From NCBI RefSeq assembly GCF_022662475.1, contig NZ_JAKNQQ010000001.1, forward strand, positions 248,001 to 312,000: a stretch of DNA of 64,000 bases. The letters run 5' to 3'. Shown in pieces: positions 1-8,421 of the stretch (position 1 is its first letter; each line of letters starts with the position of its first letter). Made by a program: the position numbers and the translations under genes. The notes beneath the pieces are model-generated. The model had not been told where the DNA came from and did not search any database. It was given only the letters and a program-made list of their open reading frames with translations. This DNA comes from Sphingomonas sp. TREG-RG-20F-R18-01 (GTDB taxonomy: Bacteria; Pseudomonadota; Alphaproteobacteria; Sphingomonadales; Sphingomonadaceae).

Positions 1-1337
1 CCCGCATGGCCGAGCTCAGCCGCGATCGCCGGCTCCCACCGCACGGGCTGGCCGCCACGGATCAGCAGCACCATCGCGTCCGACACGACCGGACGCGGCG
101 ACCGGGCGATGCGCGCGGCGATCCTGTCATACGGTGTCGTCGCCATGTCACGCTCGCTGTCGGCAACCAGCGCACGATACGCTTGTGTGGGGATACCCAC
201 CACGACCACCGCGATCAGGAACAGCCGTGGCCAGCGCCCCGCAGGGCGCGCAGCCTGGATGACGGGCAGCGCGCCGATCCCGACAAACACCGCAACCGCA
301 TACAGCCATTCGATCAGATAATTGTCGCTGGCCCCGGACTTCATCACCATGGGCAGCATGGCGGTCTTGATCGCAAGGAAAACCGCCAGAAGGCATGCCG
401 CGAAGTCACCGGGTCTGGCAGCCAACCGGGTCCGCAGCCTGGCAACGGCGGTCGGCCTCAAGCGCTGCCATGTTGCGCCAACGCCCAGGATCGCGACCGC
501 CACGGTGCTGATCTGCGAAAGGATGACATATTCGAGGATCTGGACACGCGGCAGATCGACCCGGTTCAAATTGTACAGCAGCGTATGGCGGAGGAAGCCG
601 CCGTGGCTCATCAGGCTCAGCCCCGCCAGTGTGCCCAGCCCCAGCGCCGCACACCATCCGAACAGTATCCAGGCGGCACGCGGCCGCACCAGCCAAAGGG
701 TGGCGAAGGCCGCGGCGGGCGCGGCGATCGAGGTCTGCTTGGTATAGACCGCCAGCACGAAGCACAGCGCCGCCAGTGCAATCCGCATGGGCCGCTTCCA
801 AGCGCCCAACGTCAGCGCCAGGCCGCCGAGGGAGAATGCGCCAGCCAGCATATCGACGCGCATCAGACTGGCCCACGACAGGATGGTCGGCGCGCTGGCA
901 AGGCATCCCCCCGCGATCAGCGCCGCGACAAGCCGCGCTGGCCGCGGCCGACAGGACGGCATGGCGGCATAGGCGAGATATCCGACCAGGCCCATCGAGA
1001 CGAGCGTCGACAGGAGCGACACCATCCGCCCGGTTGCCAGCCCATCCGTGCCGAACAGCGATGCCAGACCGTGTACGACAAGATAATAGACGGGGGGATA
1101 ATGGTAGACGATCGCCGGGAACACCCCGAGCGGCGCATATCCCTGGCCGCCGACGATGTTGATCATCTGTTGCCAGACGATCCCTTCCCCATAATCGAGG
1201 TCGTAGCGATACGGGATCGCGGTGGCCGCGAGATACAAAAGCTTTGCCAGATCCGCGGCCAGCAACACCAGCGCCACCGCGATCCCGCAGCGCAGCGCCC
1301 ACCAACGCCAGTCGGGACGCGATGCGGTCGGCATCAT
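1..1337 (-). CDS. GT-C-type membrane glycosyltransferase, 3' end missing
   Basis: An open frame of about 445 codons runs from an ATGATG start at 1337 (or 1334) off the left edge, so the C-terminus is missing. The product has many hydrophobic spans separated by short loops. Its first periplasmic loop contains YRYDLDYGEG, which resembles the acidic catalytic loop of polyprenol-phosphate-sugar glycosyltransferases of the GT39/PMT (GT-C) type. It probably transfers a sugar from a lipid carrier to an unknown acceptor on the periplasmic face. The start overlaps the stop of the upstream methyltransferase (ATGATGA), so the two are translationally coupled. The fold class is fairly secure; donor and acceptor are unknown. 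Confidence 0.7.
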   Translation of the reverse strand, partial: MMPTASRPDWRWWALRCGIAVALVLLAADLAKLLYLAATAIPYRYDLDYGEGIVWQQMINIVGGQGYAPLGVFPAIVYHYPPVYYLVVHGLASLFGTDGLATGRMVSLLSTLVSMGLVGYLAYAAMPSCRPRPARLVAALIAGGCLASAPTILSWASLMRVDMLAGAFSLGGLALTLGAWKRPMRIALAALCFVLAVYTKQTSIAAPAAAFATLWLVRPRAAWILFGWCAALGLGTLAGLSLMSHGGFLRHTLLYNLNRVDLPRVQILEYVILSQISTVAVAILGVGATWQRLRPTAVARLRTRLAARPGDFAACLLAVFLAIKTAMLPMVMKSGASDNYLIEWLYAVAVFVGIGALPVIQAARPAGRWPRLFLIAVVVVGIPTQAYRALVADSERDMATTPYDRIAARIARSPRPVVSDAMVLLIRGGQPVRWEPAIAAELGHA

Positions 1338-1969
1338 CGCGGTCGGGCCACGAGCAGCATTTGCTTGCCCATCGGCTTGATCGGCGAGGCCAGATAGGCC
1401 GCGATCAACCATGGCCAGACCGGGAAACGCGACTTGACCGTCAACGGCAGGAAGCGCGGCCGTACCTCGGTGACATCCCAACCATGCGCGGTCAGCAGAT
1501 CCGCCAAACTGATGTGCGAATAGACCGCGACATGGGTGTAATCGTCAAAATATTCGCGAAACGCGTACCGATAGTTCGGCTGCAGGATGGTCAGCGTCCC
1601 GCGGCTCGCCAGCGTGCGCGCGATCTCGCGCAGCGCGACGATGAACGTATCCTGCGTCAGATGCTCGAACACATTCGATGCGAACGCGAAATCGACACTG
1701 GCGTCGTCGATTGCGCTCAGATCCGTGACCGGGGTGATGAGCGCCTCGACACCGGGGGCCACGTGCTCGGCGAGCCCGGCCCAGGTGTCGACCGCGATCC
1801 GCCGTCGGGCCGTGACGCTGTTGACAAAATCGCCATAGCCAGCGCCCAGGTCGAGCACGCAGGCGTCCGCGGCGATGCGATGCCGGAAGACGTAACGCCA
1901 GAGGGCGCGCCAAACGGCACCGCGGCGGTGGCTCTCGGTCAGCCGTGACCCGTGATAATCGCCGCTCAT
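1334..1969 (-). CDS. Class I SAM-dependent methyltransferase
   Basis: This 211-residue cytoplasmic protein has the SAM-binding motif VLDLGAGYGDF at residues 38-48 and a post-II region with SNVFEHL at about 98-104, typical of class I methyltransferases of the Methyltransf_11/23 type. The ATG at 1969 was chosen because it overlaps the stop of the upstream glycosyltransferase (ATGA); longer in-frame starts would run into that gene. It sits between two membrane glycosyltransferase genes, so a glycan or polyprenyl-linked sugar is a plausible substrate, but this is inference from position only. Confidence 0.8.
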   Translation of the reverse strand: MSGDYHGSRLTESHRRGAVWRALWRYVFRHRIAADACVLDLGAGYGDFVNSVTARRRIAVDTWAGLAEHVAPGVEALITPVTDLSAIDDASVDFAFASNVFEHLTQDTFIVALREIARTLASRGTLTILQPNYRYAFREYFDDYTHVAVYSHISLADLLTAHGWDVTEVRPRFLPLTVKSRFPVWPWLIAAYLASPIKPMGKQMLLVARPR

Positions 1970-2976
1970 GCGTAGCGCTTCCAATCCGAAAGCAGGCCGT
2001 AGATCATCCGCGTCCCCACGGAGAAACCGCGCCAATTGTTGATGTTGCCCCCCTTCCTGAGACCGATGCGGGCATGGAAGGTAATCGGACATTCCAGCAG
2101 CAGCAAACCCCGCCGAAGCGCCGTATCGAGGAAGTGGGCGTTGAACTCCAGATTTACCGCCGGGTTGAGGTGCGGCAGCAGCCTGATCAGTGCATCGCGA
2201 CGGCACAATTTATAGGTCGTGCCGACATCGGTGATCGTGCCGCGCCCGAGATGCTTCGCCTCCAGCAACTTGCCGACGAACAGATTGCCATAGTACATGA
2301 AGACGGTCAGCTGGGTCAGATACTGTCGCAGCGGCTCGACAATGCGGGATCCGTTCACGATGTCGGCATGCGGCGCATAAGCGAGCAGCTTTTCGACATC
2401 ATAAGCGCGGAACGTGCTGTCCCCTTCGCATACGACGACGAACTCGGTATCGTCGAACCGCACGGCCTCGCTCATGCAGCGATGGACACACCGGCCATAC
2501 CCCGGTGCCGGCTCGTTGAAGGTCAGCGCTCCGGCGGCCTCGGCACGGGCGAACGTCGCGTCGTGGCTGTTGTTGCTGACGACGATGACCCGCTCCACCA
2601 ACGGGTGGGCCAAAAAATCCTCGACCGCTCCGGCGATGCTGTCCTCGTCGTTATAGGCCGTCAACGCGACGGTGACGCGACGTCGTTGTACGGGAGTATA
2701 CCGCACCGGTATGTCGGGTTTCTTCCGCTGCAGCATGAACAGGAGATCGAACAGCGCGAGGACGATGCCGATCATGATCGGAACGCCGCTATACCATACC
2801 AGCCACTCGGCGACGGGATCGAGTAACGCATGCAGACCCAGCAGATAGCGGGGAAAGACCAGCAGCACTCCAGAGAGATACATCGCAAGGCCAGCGACGA
2901 AACACAGGACGCCGTACAGCAGGAATGGCTTGTCGAGCGGGTGCGGTGCGATTGGGTTCAGCGGACGGCCCGCCAT
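1966..2976 (-). CDS. GT2 family glycosyltransferase with N-terminal membrane segments
   Basis: The 336-residue protein has two N-terminal membrane spans (about 18-46 and 57-83) followed by a GT-A domain with AYNDED at 107-112 and the acidic EGDS motif at 184-187. It probably transfers a nucleotide sugar to a lipid carrier in the manner of dolichyl-phosphate-mannose synthase. The ATG at 2976 has GAAGG about 8 bases upstream; an alternative ATG at 2991 adds five residues, and the open frame extends further without support. It overlaps the methyltransferase start by four bases and follows a GT87-type gene, suggesting one operon for a lipid-linked sugar pathway. Confidence 0.8.
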   Translation of the reverse strand: MAGRPLNPIAPHPLDKPFLLYGVLCFVAGLAMYLSGVLLVFPRYLLGLHALLDPVAEWLVWYSGVPIMIGIVLALFDLLFMLQRKKPDIPVRYTPVQRRRVTVALTAYNDEDSIAGAVEDFLAHPLVERVIVVSNNSHDATFARAEAAGALTFNEPAPGYGRCVHRCMSEAVRFDDTEFVVVCEGDSTFRAYDVEKLLAYAPHADIVNGSRIVEPLRQYLTQLTVFMYYGNLFVGKLLEAKHLGRGTITDVGTTYKLCRRDALIRLLPHLNPAVNLEFNAHFLDTALRRGLLLLECPITFHARIGLRKGGNINNWRGFSVGTRMIYGLLSDWKRYA

Positions 2977-3061
2977 ATCTTCGCCTTCCATTCGCGCAGC
3001 AAGGATCGCGGCGCCAGGAAAAGTGTAGAAAAGAATAGTTAATGAAGCGTGCGGTGCAGCT

Positions 3062-4351
3062 TCACCGGGCCACCGGTCGTGCGGGCCGTTGCTCCGCACG
3101 ACGGACACCCGTCCGGCCATTCCACCCGTGGAATACCCAGCGACCGTCCACCCTTGCACCGCTGCCATGCAACGCCGCGCGCGCGCAAGCCAACAGTACC
3201 GCTGCCATTACCACGGGCCCGACCGGCACACCCAGGTGCAGCGCGAGGTCGCGCGCGACGAGTGGCAGGATGTAGCCCGCGAGGAGCACGGCTTTCTCCC
3301 AGGGCAGAAAGCCGCGCCGTAGTCCCTCGGTCCACAGCCAGGCCAGCGGAATGGCGGTAACGATCAGGTCATAGTCGAGCAGGAACGGGCTCATCAGCGT
3401 CATGGCGGCGACGCACACGGCCCCCTGCCCCCGCGCGTTCGTTCCCCGCACGCGGGCGATGATGACGAGCAGGCCGACCGCGCCGCCCGCCGCCAGGCCC
3501 TGCAAGCCGTAGGCCAGGCCAATTCCGCCACCCAGCACGCGGACGGCAGAAAAGAGGCTCACCATCTTGCCCGGTTCGACCAGCCCCTGCTCGAGGATCG
3601 CGCGCCCCGTTGCGCTGCCCGCCAGGAACCCCGTCCAGACCGATGGGCCGAACACGAACCACGACGCTCCGCACGCGGCGATCGCAGTCGCCGCGCCGGC
3701 GACCGCTACCCGCCATCGACCGCTCGCCAGCACCAACACCGGGATTGCCAGCGCGATCTGCGGCTTGATGACCAGCAGGCCGAGCAACGCCCCCGCGAGC
3801 CAGGGGCGTCGATCAATCAGCCATAGCCCGCTCCCGAGCAAGGCGCAGGTCAGGAAGCCATTCTGGCCATGGCCGGTGTTCATCAACACTGCCGGAAACG
3901 CGAAAGCGGTCAGCGCGCCCCCCGACGCGACGCGGGGTGACAGGCCCAGCCATCTCCTCAACGCCAGCCAGTAGGCCGCCCCGGTGACCAGCAGCCAGCC
4001 GATCAACGCGACGAAATACGGGACCAGTCCGAGTGGCAGGCACAGCAACAGGAATGGCGGCGGATACAGGAACGAAGGCCCGGGTTCGACCGGCATGGCC
4101 GCCCGCTGGATCGCGTACAGTTGCGCAAGGTCATAGGCTGCGCCGCTCCGCCCGGCCAAGGCAAGCTTCGAAGCCGTCCAGAATGCCAGGAAGTCGGTGC
4201 CCAGCGGCTTCCCCATGAGATCGATGCCATGTCGCGCGGTGAGGACCGTGCCCAGGGCCGCCACGAGCGACACTACGATCAGGATCCAGCGATATGCGCG
4301 CGCCCGCCCGGCTGTCATCCAAACCATGTGTCGCAGCGGATCGATCGTCAT
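3062..4351 (-). CDS. GT87 (DUF2029)-like polytopic membrane glycosyltransferase
   Basis: This 429-residue integral membrane protein has roughly ten hydrophobic spans. It carries the GTDFLAFWTASKLAL segment characteristic of DUF2029/GT87 proteins, followed by the proline-rich loop FLYPPPF. GT87 enzymes include actinobacterial polyprenol-phosphate-mannose-dependent mannosyltransferases; the sugar used here cannot be told. It is the first gene of the minus-strand cluster that runs to the left edge. A 271-bp spacer separates it from the divergent TonB receptor gene and presumably holds both promoters. Confidence 0.75.
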   Translation of the reverse strand: MTIDPLRHMVWMTAGRARAYRWILIVVSLVAALGTVLTARHGIDLMGKPLGTDFLAFWTASKLALAGRSGAAYDLAQLYAIQRAAMPVEPGPSFLYPPPFLLLCLPLGLVPYFVALIGWLLVTGAAYWLALRRWLGLSPRVASGGALTAFAFPAVLMNTGHGQNGFLTCALLGSGLWLIDRRPWLAGALLGLLVIKPQIALAIPVLVLASGRWRVAVAGAATAIAACGASWFVFGPSVWTGFLAGSATGRAILEQGLVEPGKMVSLFSAVRVLGGGIGLAYGLQGLAAGGAVGLLVIIARVRGTNARGQGAVCVAAMTLMSPFLLDYDLIVTAIPLAWLWTEGLRRGFLPWEKAVLLAGYILPLVARDLALHLGVPVGPVVMAAVLLACARAALHGSGARVDGRWVFHGWNGRTGVRRAEQRPARPVAR

Positions 4352-4622
4352 CCCGGACAGCGCCCATCTCCCGTTGCCGACCCGCGGCCGGTGCCCGCGA
4401 TCGCTCTAGCGCAGTGCATGTTTAAGGATGGTTACCCGGCTTCCGGGCAGAACACGGACCACCGCGCGCATAGGCACGCGCAAATCTGCCAAGCTCCCAT
4501 GGCCTTGGCCAGAACCAACGTCCCTGACCAGGGTGGTCATACAATACTTGCATTTGGTCAGGCCATTTGTTAGCTCAATAGGCGAGCGCACCAGAGAGTC
4601 GCCATGAAAATTGGGGGGATGC
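4352..4622. promoter_or_regulatory. Divergent intergenic region between glycosyltransferase and TonB receptor genes
   Basis: The spacer is flanked by divergent starts, so it should contain two promoters. Its centre (4550-4580) is more AT-rich than the surroundings. I could not define convincing -35/-10 pairs. A G-rich run at 4613-4618 lies just upstream of the receptor ATG at 4623 and may act as its ribosome binding site. Confidence 0.35.
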
Positions 4623-6932
4623 ATGATCGGATTGCATACGTCTGTCGCACGCGGCGCACTCGCGCTGTCGCTCGGCCTAGGTGTTACGCCAGCGCTGGCC
4701 GCGCCGGTTCCGGCCAAACCGGCAGATCCGTCCGCCCTGCAGGAAGCCCCGCCCGCGACGTCGGACGCTGCGTCGCCCTCCGCCACCGATGGCGACATCA
4801 TCGTGACCGCCCAGAAGCGCGCCGAAAACATCCAGCGTGTGCCGCTCGCGGTCTCGGTCGTTGGCGAGGCGCAGTTGAAATCCAGCGGCGTCACGCAGTT
4901 TCAGGACCTCGGCAAGGTGGCGCCGTCGCTGACCGTGCGCCCCGCCGAGCACCCCGTGAATGCCAACGTATCGCTGCGCGGCGTCGGCACGTTCGCCTTC
5001 GGGATCGGGGTCGAATCCAGCGTCGCCGTGCTGGTCGACGAAGTGCCGCTCGCGTTCCAGGCGCGGGCCTTCACCGATCTGCCGGACGTCGAACGGATCG
5101 AAGTCCTGCGTGGCCCGCAGAGCACCTTGTACGGCAAGGCGGCATCGGCCGGCCTGATCAACATCATCACCCGCTCCCCCACCAGCACGCTGCGCGTGCG
5201 CGCCAATGCGCTGGTGACGACGGACCGGGAATATGGCGGGAACTTCAGCGTCTCCGGGCCGATCAGTCCGGAACTCGGCTACGTGCTGTCGGCGAGCTAT
5301 TCCACCTGGGACGGAAATGTCCGCAACCTGTTCAACAACAAGCGGGTGAACGGGCGCGAGGCCTTCAACACGCGCGGCAAGATCCGGTGGGAACCCACGC
5401 CGACCGCGACCTTCACGCTGTCAGGCAATTATCTCAACGGCAACTCGACGGTCGGCCGGCCGTTCATCCGGCTGGACCCGAACGCGCTACTCCGCAACAG
5501 CGCTGGCCAGACCGCCGCGGTCGCGCTTCCCGGAGTCACGGTCAGCGAGACCAATCAGGCGATCAGCAACAATTACGATGCGCGAACCAACTATCAGGGC
5601 GGCGGAGGATCGCTGCGGGGGGACATCGGGCTCGGCGCCATGACGCTGGTCTCGATCACGTCCTATGATCGGTTCGTCCTGCACGACTATCTGGACCATG
5701 ACGACACCGCGGCACCGGCAGCGGTCGGCAGCAACACCCAGATCGGCACCTTCCGGTCCAAGCTGTTCACGCAGGAAGTGCGGCTGCTTTCGCCCAGCAG
5801 CAATCCGTTCCGCTATACGATCGGCGCCTATTACGCGAACGTGCAGTTCGAGCGGCCGTTCGTTCGCGGTCCGGCGTTCTCGCTCGCCAACTGGTTCGCG
5901 ACATCCAAGTCGCGGCAGGTCGCCGGCTTCGCGCAGATCAACTGGGAAATCCTGCCGCGGCTGACGTTGACCGGCGGCGGACGGGTGCAGAACGAACGCG
6001 TGTCGTACACGTTCAAGGACAATCTGGCGGTCGCCCCGAACCCGTCCCTCTTCAGCGGAAGCGCCGAGGATACGGCCGGGACCTATCGCGTCAGTGGCAG
6101 CTACAACCTGACCCGCGACCTCACCTTCTTCGCGACCTATTCGACCGGCTACAAGGGCCAGACCTACGATCTGACCACCGGCTTCAACGCCAACCGCGCG
6201 GCGGCCGGCCCGATCAAGCCCGAACGCTCCCGTGACAAGGAACTTGGCGCGCGCATGCAGTTCTTCGATCGCAAGCTGACGCTGAACCTCACCTTCTTCG
6301 ATACCAATTACAAAAACCTGCAGGCGCAATCGATCGAGACGCTGGCGGATGGAACGACCAACTTCCGCCTGACCAACGTCGGCGGGTTGAACACCAAGGG
6401 TATCGAGATCGACAGCGCGGCACGGCTCGGGACATTGGCGCTGACCGGCTCGTTCACCTATCTCGACGCCAAATATACGTCGTTCGACGTCGCGCAATGC
6501 TATCCCCGCCAGCAGGTTCCGGCGACGTGCCTGCCGCCGACGTCGCCCACCTTCCAGAACCTGACCGGACAACGCGCCGTACAGGCGCCGGAATGGAAGT
6601 TCTCGGTCGGGGCCGACTTCTCGCCGTCGCTGACCGAGACGCTGAAGGGTATCGCTCAGCTGAACTGGCAGTATCAGAGCAGCGTATATTACGTCGCCGA
6701 GGATCCGCAGACCTTCCAGGGCGCCTATCACATCGTCAACGCGGGCCTCGGCGTCCGCGACGCAGACCGCAAATGGGAAATCGTCGCCTTCGTCAACAAT
6801 CTGTTCGATCAGCAATATTACCCGTCCCTCGTCAACTCGGCAGCGAACTTCGGTAACAAGCTCGCGACCCAGGCGCTGCTGCCGCGCGACTTCCGCCGCT
6901 ACGGCGGGCTTCGGCTAGGGGTCAATTTCTGA
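4623..6932 (+). CDS. TonB-dependent outer-membrane receptor
   Basis: The 769-residue protein begins with a signal peptide ending near ALAAP. A TonB-box-like segment, DIIVTAQKR, follows, then a plug domain (about 60-170) with the LRGVGTF and RIEVLRGPQSTLYG signatures. The remainder is a 22-strand beta-barrel ending in an aromatic residue (GVNF), as outer-membrane proteins do. It would import a ligand using TonB-ExbBD energy. The frame opens with TTG at 4611, but the ATG at 4623 directly precedes the signal peptide and is preferred. A secreted hydrolase and a GH2 glycosidase follow on the same strand, suggesting a sugar- or ester-containing ligand. Confidence 0.93.
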   Translation: MIGLHTSVARGALALSLGLGVTPALAAPVPAKPADPSALQEAPPATSDAASPSATDGDIIVTAQKRAENIQRVPLAVSVVGEAQLKSSGVTQFQDLGKVAPSLTVRPAEHPVNANVSLRGVGTFAFGIGVESSVAVLVDEVPLAFQARAFTDLPDVERIEVLRGPQSTLYGKAASAGLINIITRSPTSTLRVRANALVTTDREYGGNFSVSGPISPELGYVLSASYSTWDGNVRNLFNNKRVNGREAFNTRGKIRWEPTPTATFTLSGNYLNGNSTVGRPFIRLDPNALLRNSAGQTAAVALPGVTVSETNQAISNNYDARTNYQGGGGSLRGDIGLGAMTLVSITSYDRFVLHDYLDHDDTAAPAAVGSNTQIGTFRSKLFTQEVRLLSPSSNPFRYTIGAYYANVQFERPFVRGPAFSLANWFATSKSRQVAGFAQINWEILPRLTLTGGGRVQNERVSYTFKDNLAVAPNPSLFSGSAEDTAGTYRVSGSYNLTRDLTFFATYSTGYKGQTYDLTTGFNANRAAAGPIKPERSRDKELGARMQFFDRKLTLNLTFFDTNYKNLQAQSIETLADGTTNFRLTNVGGLNTKGIEIDSAARLGTLALTGSFTYLDAKYTSFDVAQCYPRQQVPATCLPPTSPTFQNLTGQRAVQAPEWKFSVGADFSPSLTETLKGIAQLNWQYQSSVYYVAEDPQTFQGAYHIVNAGLGVRDADRKWEIVAFVNNLFDQQYYPSLVNSAANFGNKLATQALLPRDFRRYGGLRLGVNF

Positions 6933-6987
6933 GCGTCGGGGGAGCCAGACGGCCTCGTCACGCCCTGCTATGGAGCGGAATGGTCCT

Positions 6988-8298
6988 ATGGTTCGTCCGA
7001 CCCTGGTAATCGCGATCGCGAGCACCGCCGCCTTGCTGTCGCTGGCGCAAGCCACCGCGCAGGATGCCCCGGCACGGCCGCCGGTAGATGCGCCCGAGCT
7101 TGCCGCTTTGGGTACTCATCCGGTCGGTGTGGTGGATCTCGACCTCGTTCAGCCGGCCCAGGCGGATCCCTTGCAGGGCGCTGAGAAGCCGGCGATCGTC
7201 GACCGGCGGCTGCACCTCAAGATCTGGTACCCCGCGGCAACTGCGGGTGGCGGCACCCTCTATCGCAGCGCGTTGCCCGGGGCCGACGGCGCCGACGTCG
7301 CCTTTACCGTCGCGGGCCTCGCAACCCCCCGCACCGTCGGCGCAACCGGGCGGTTCCCGCTGGTGATCCTGGCGCACGGCTACAGCAATACGCCCGAGGC
7401 GCTATCCTGGCTGGGGGAAAACCTGGCGAGCAAGGGTTATGTCGTGGTCGTTCCGGCGTTTCGCGACCCCTCGATCACGATCCGGACCGCCGCCGCAGCC
7501 GCGGGGCCGATCGCGCGGAGGCCGCTCGACATCGCGTTCGTCGCCGCCGAGGTGCAGCGTCGTGCCCGGGCGGGCGAAGCGCCATTCGCCAATACCGACG
7601 GCACGCGTACCGCATTGATCGGCTATTCCATGGGGGGCTACGGCGTCCTCACGGCGGCGGGCGCGCCGCTCGATCCCGCCCTGGCTGGCGCAACGCGCGG
7701 CGTCCTGGCGCGCTACGTTGCTGGCGGAGCCGCGGCGGCTGCGCTGAAGGTCGCCGATCTCAAGGCGGTGGTCGCGATTTCCCCCGCCAGCGTCGTCCGC
7801 GGAGTGAGGATGTGGGCGCCACCGGGGGTCTCCGCCATCAGGACCCCGACGCTGTTCATCGTCGGCAGCCAGGATCGCACCGTCGGCTATGATCCCGGCG
7901 TACGTACCCTGTTCCATCAGGAGACGCACGCGCCGCGTTATCTGCTCACGTTCCGCGAAGCGGGCCACAGCATCGCGCTGACCGGCGCGCCGCCCGAGAT
8001 GCGCAAATCCTATTGGGACCAGGATTGGTTCGAGGATGCGGTGTGGCGCAAGGACCGCCTCATCGCGATCCAGACGCACTTCATCACCGCGTTTCTCGAT
8101 CGCTACGTCAAGAACGACCAGAGTAAGGCGGCCTATATCGAAGGGTTGATCCCCAATGCCGACGACGGGACATGGCCCGGCGCACCGGCCGGGCGATACG
8201 CCGGTTTCAGCCCGGGCCCACCGGTCGCGTCCCTCTGGAAGGGTTTCCAGCCCAACAAGGCGGCGGGCATGAGCTTCGAATTCAAACCCGCCGAATGA
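6988..8298 (+). CDS. Secreted alpha/beta-hydrolase (dienelactone hydrolase-like)
   Basis: This 436-residue protein has an N-terminal signal peptide ending near AQATAQ and an alpha/beta-hydrolase fold. Candidate catalytic residues are Ser214 in GYSMGG, Asp296 in GSQDR and His327 in GHSIAL. The ATG at 6988 was chosen because it starts the signal peptide and has GGAG upstream; an in-frame ATG at 6970 adds six residues. It lies 55 bp after the TonB receptor and 123 bp before a GH2 enzyme, so it probably removes an ester or acyl group from the ligand of that system. The substrate is unknown. Confidence 0.78.
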   Translation: MVRPTLVIAIASTAALLSLAQATAQDAPARPPVDAPELAALGTHPVGVVDLDLVQPAQADPLQGAEKPAIVDRRLHLKIWYPAATAGGGTLYRSALPGADGADVAFTVAGLATPRTVGATGRFPLVILAHGYSNTPEALSWLGENLASKGYVVVVPAFRDPSITIRTAAAAAGPIARRPLDIAFVAAEVQRRARAGEAPFANTDGTRTALIGYSMGGYGVLTAAGAPLDPALAGATRGVLARYVAGGAAAAALKVADLKAVVAISPASVVRGVRMWAPPGVSAIRTPTLFIVGSQDRTVGYDPGVRTLFHQETHAPRYLLTFREAGHSIALTGAPPEMRKSYWDQDWFEDAVWRKDRLIAIQTHFITAFLDRYVKNDQSKAAYIEGLIPNADDGTWPGAPAGRYAGFSPGPPVASLWKGFQPNKAAGMSFEFKPAE

Positions 8299-8421
8299 CG
8301 CCGCGGGGCTGCCTGGCATCGTCGCGCACGCACGGCGCAGCCGCGCCAAGCAATGCCGGGCCGATCCGCCAGCAAGTTTGAGTAACCGACAGAAATTCCA
8401 TCCGCAACAGGGCGAGCCGAC

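Noticed and set aside
406..1305. 299-residue minus-strand frame
   Set aside because: It overlaps the GT-C frame in another phase and has no membrane spans or motif; it is a shadow.
6..1397. 463-residue plus-strand frame
   Set aside because: It is the complement of the partial GT-C gene, which has membrane-protein character and a proper overlap with its neighbour.
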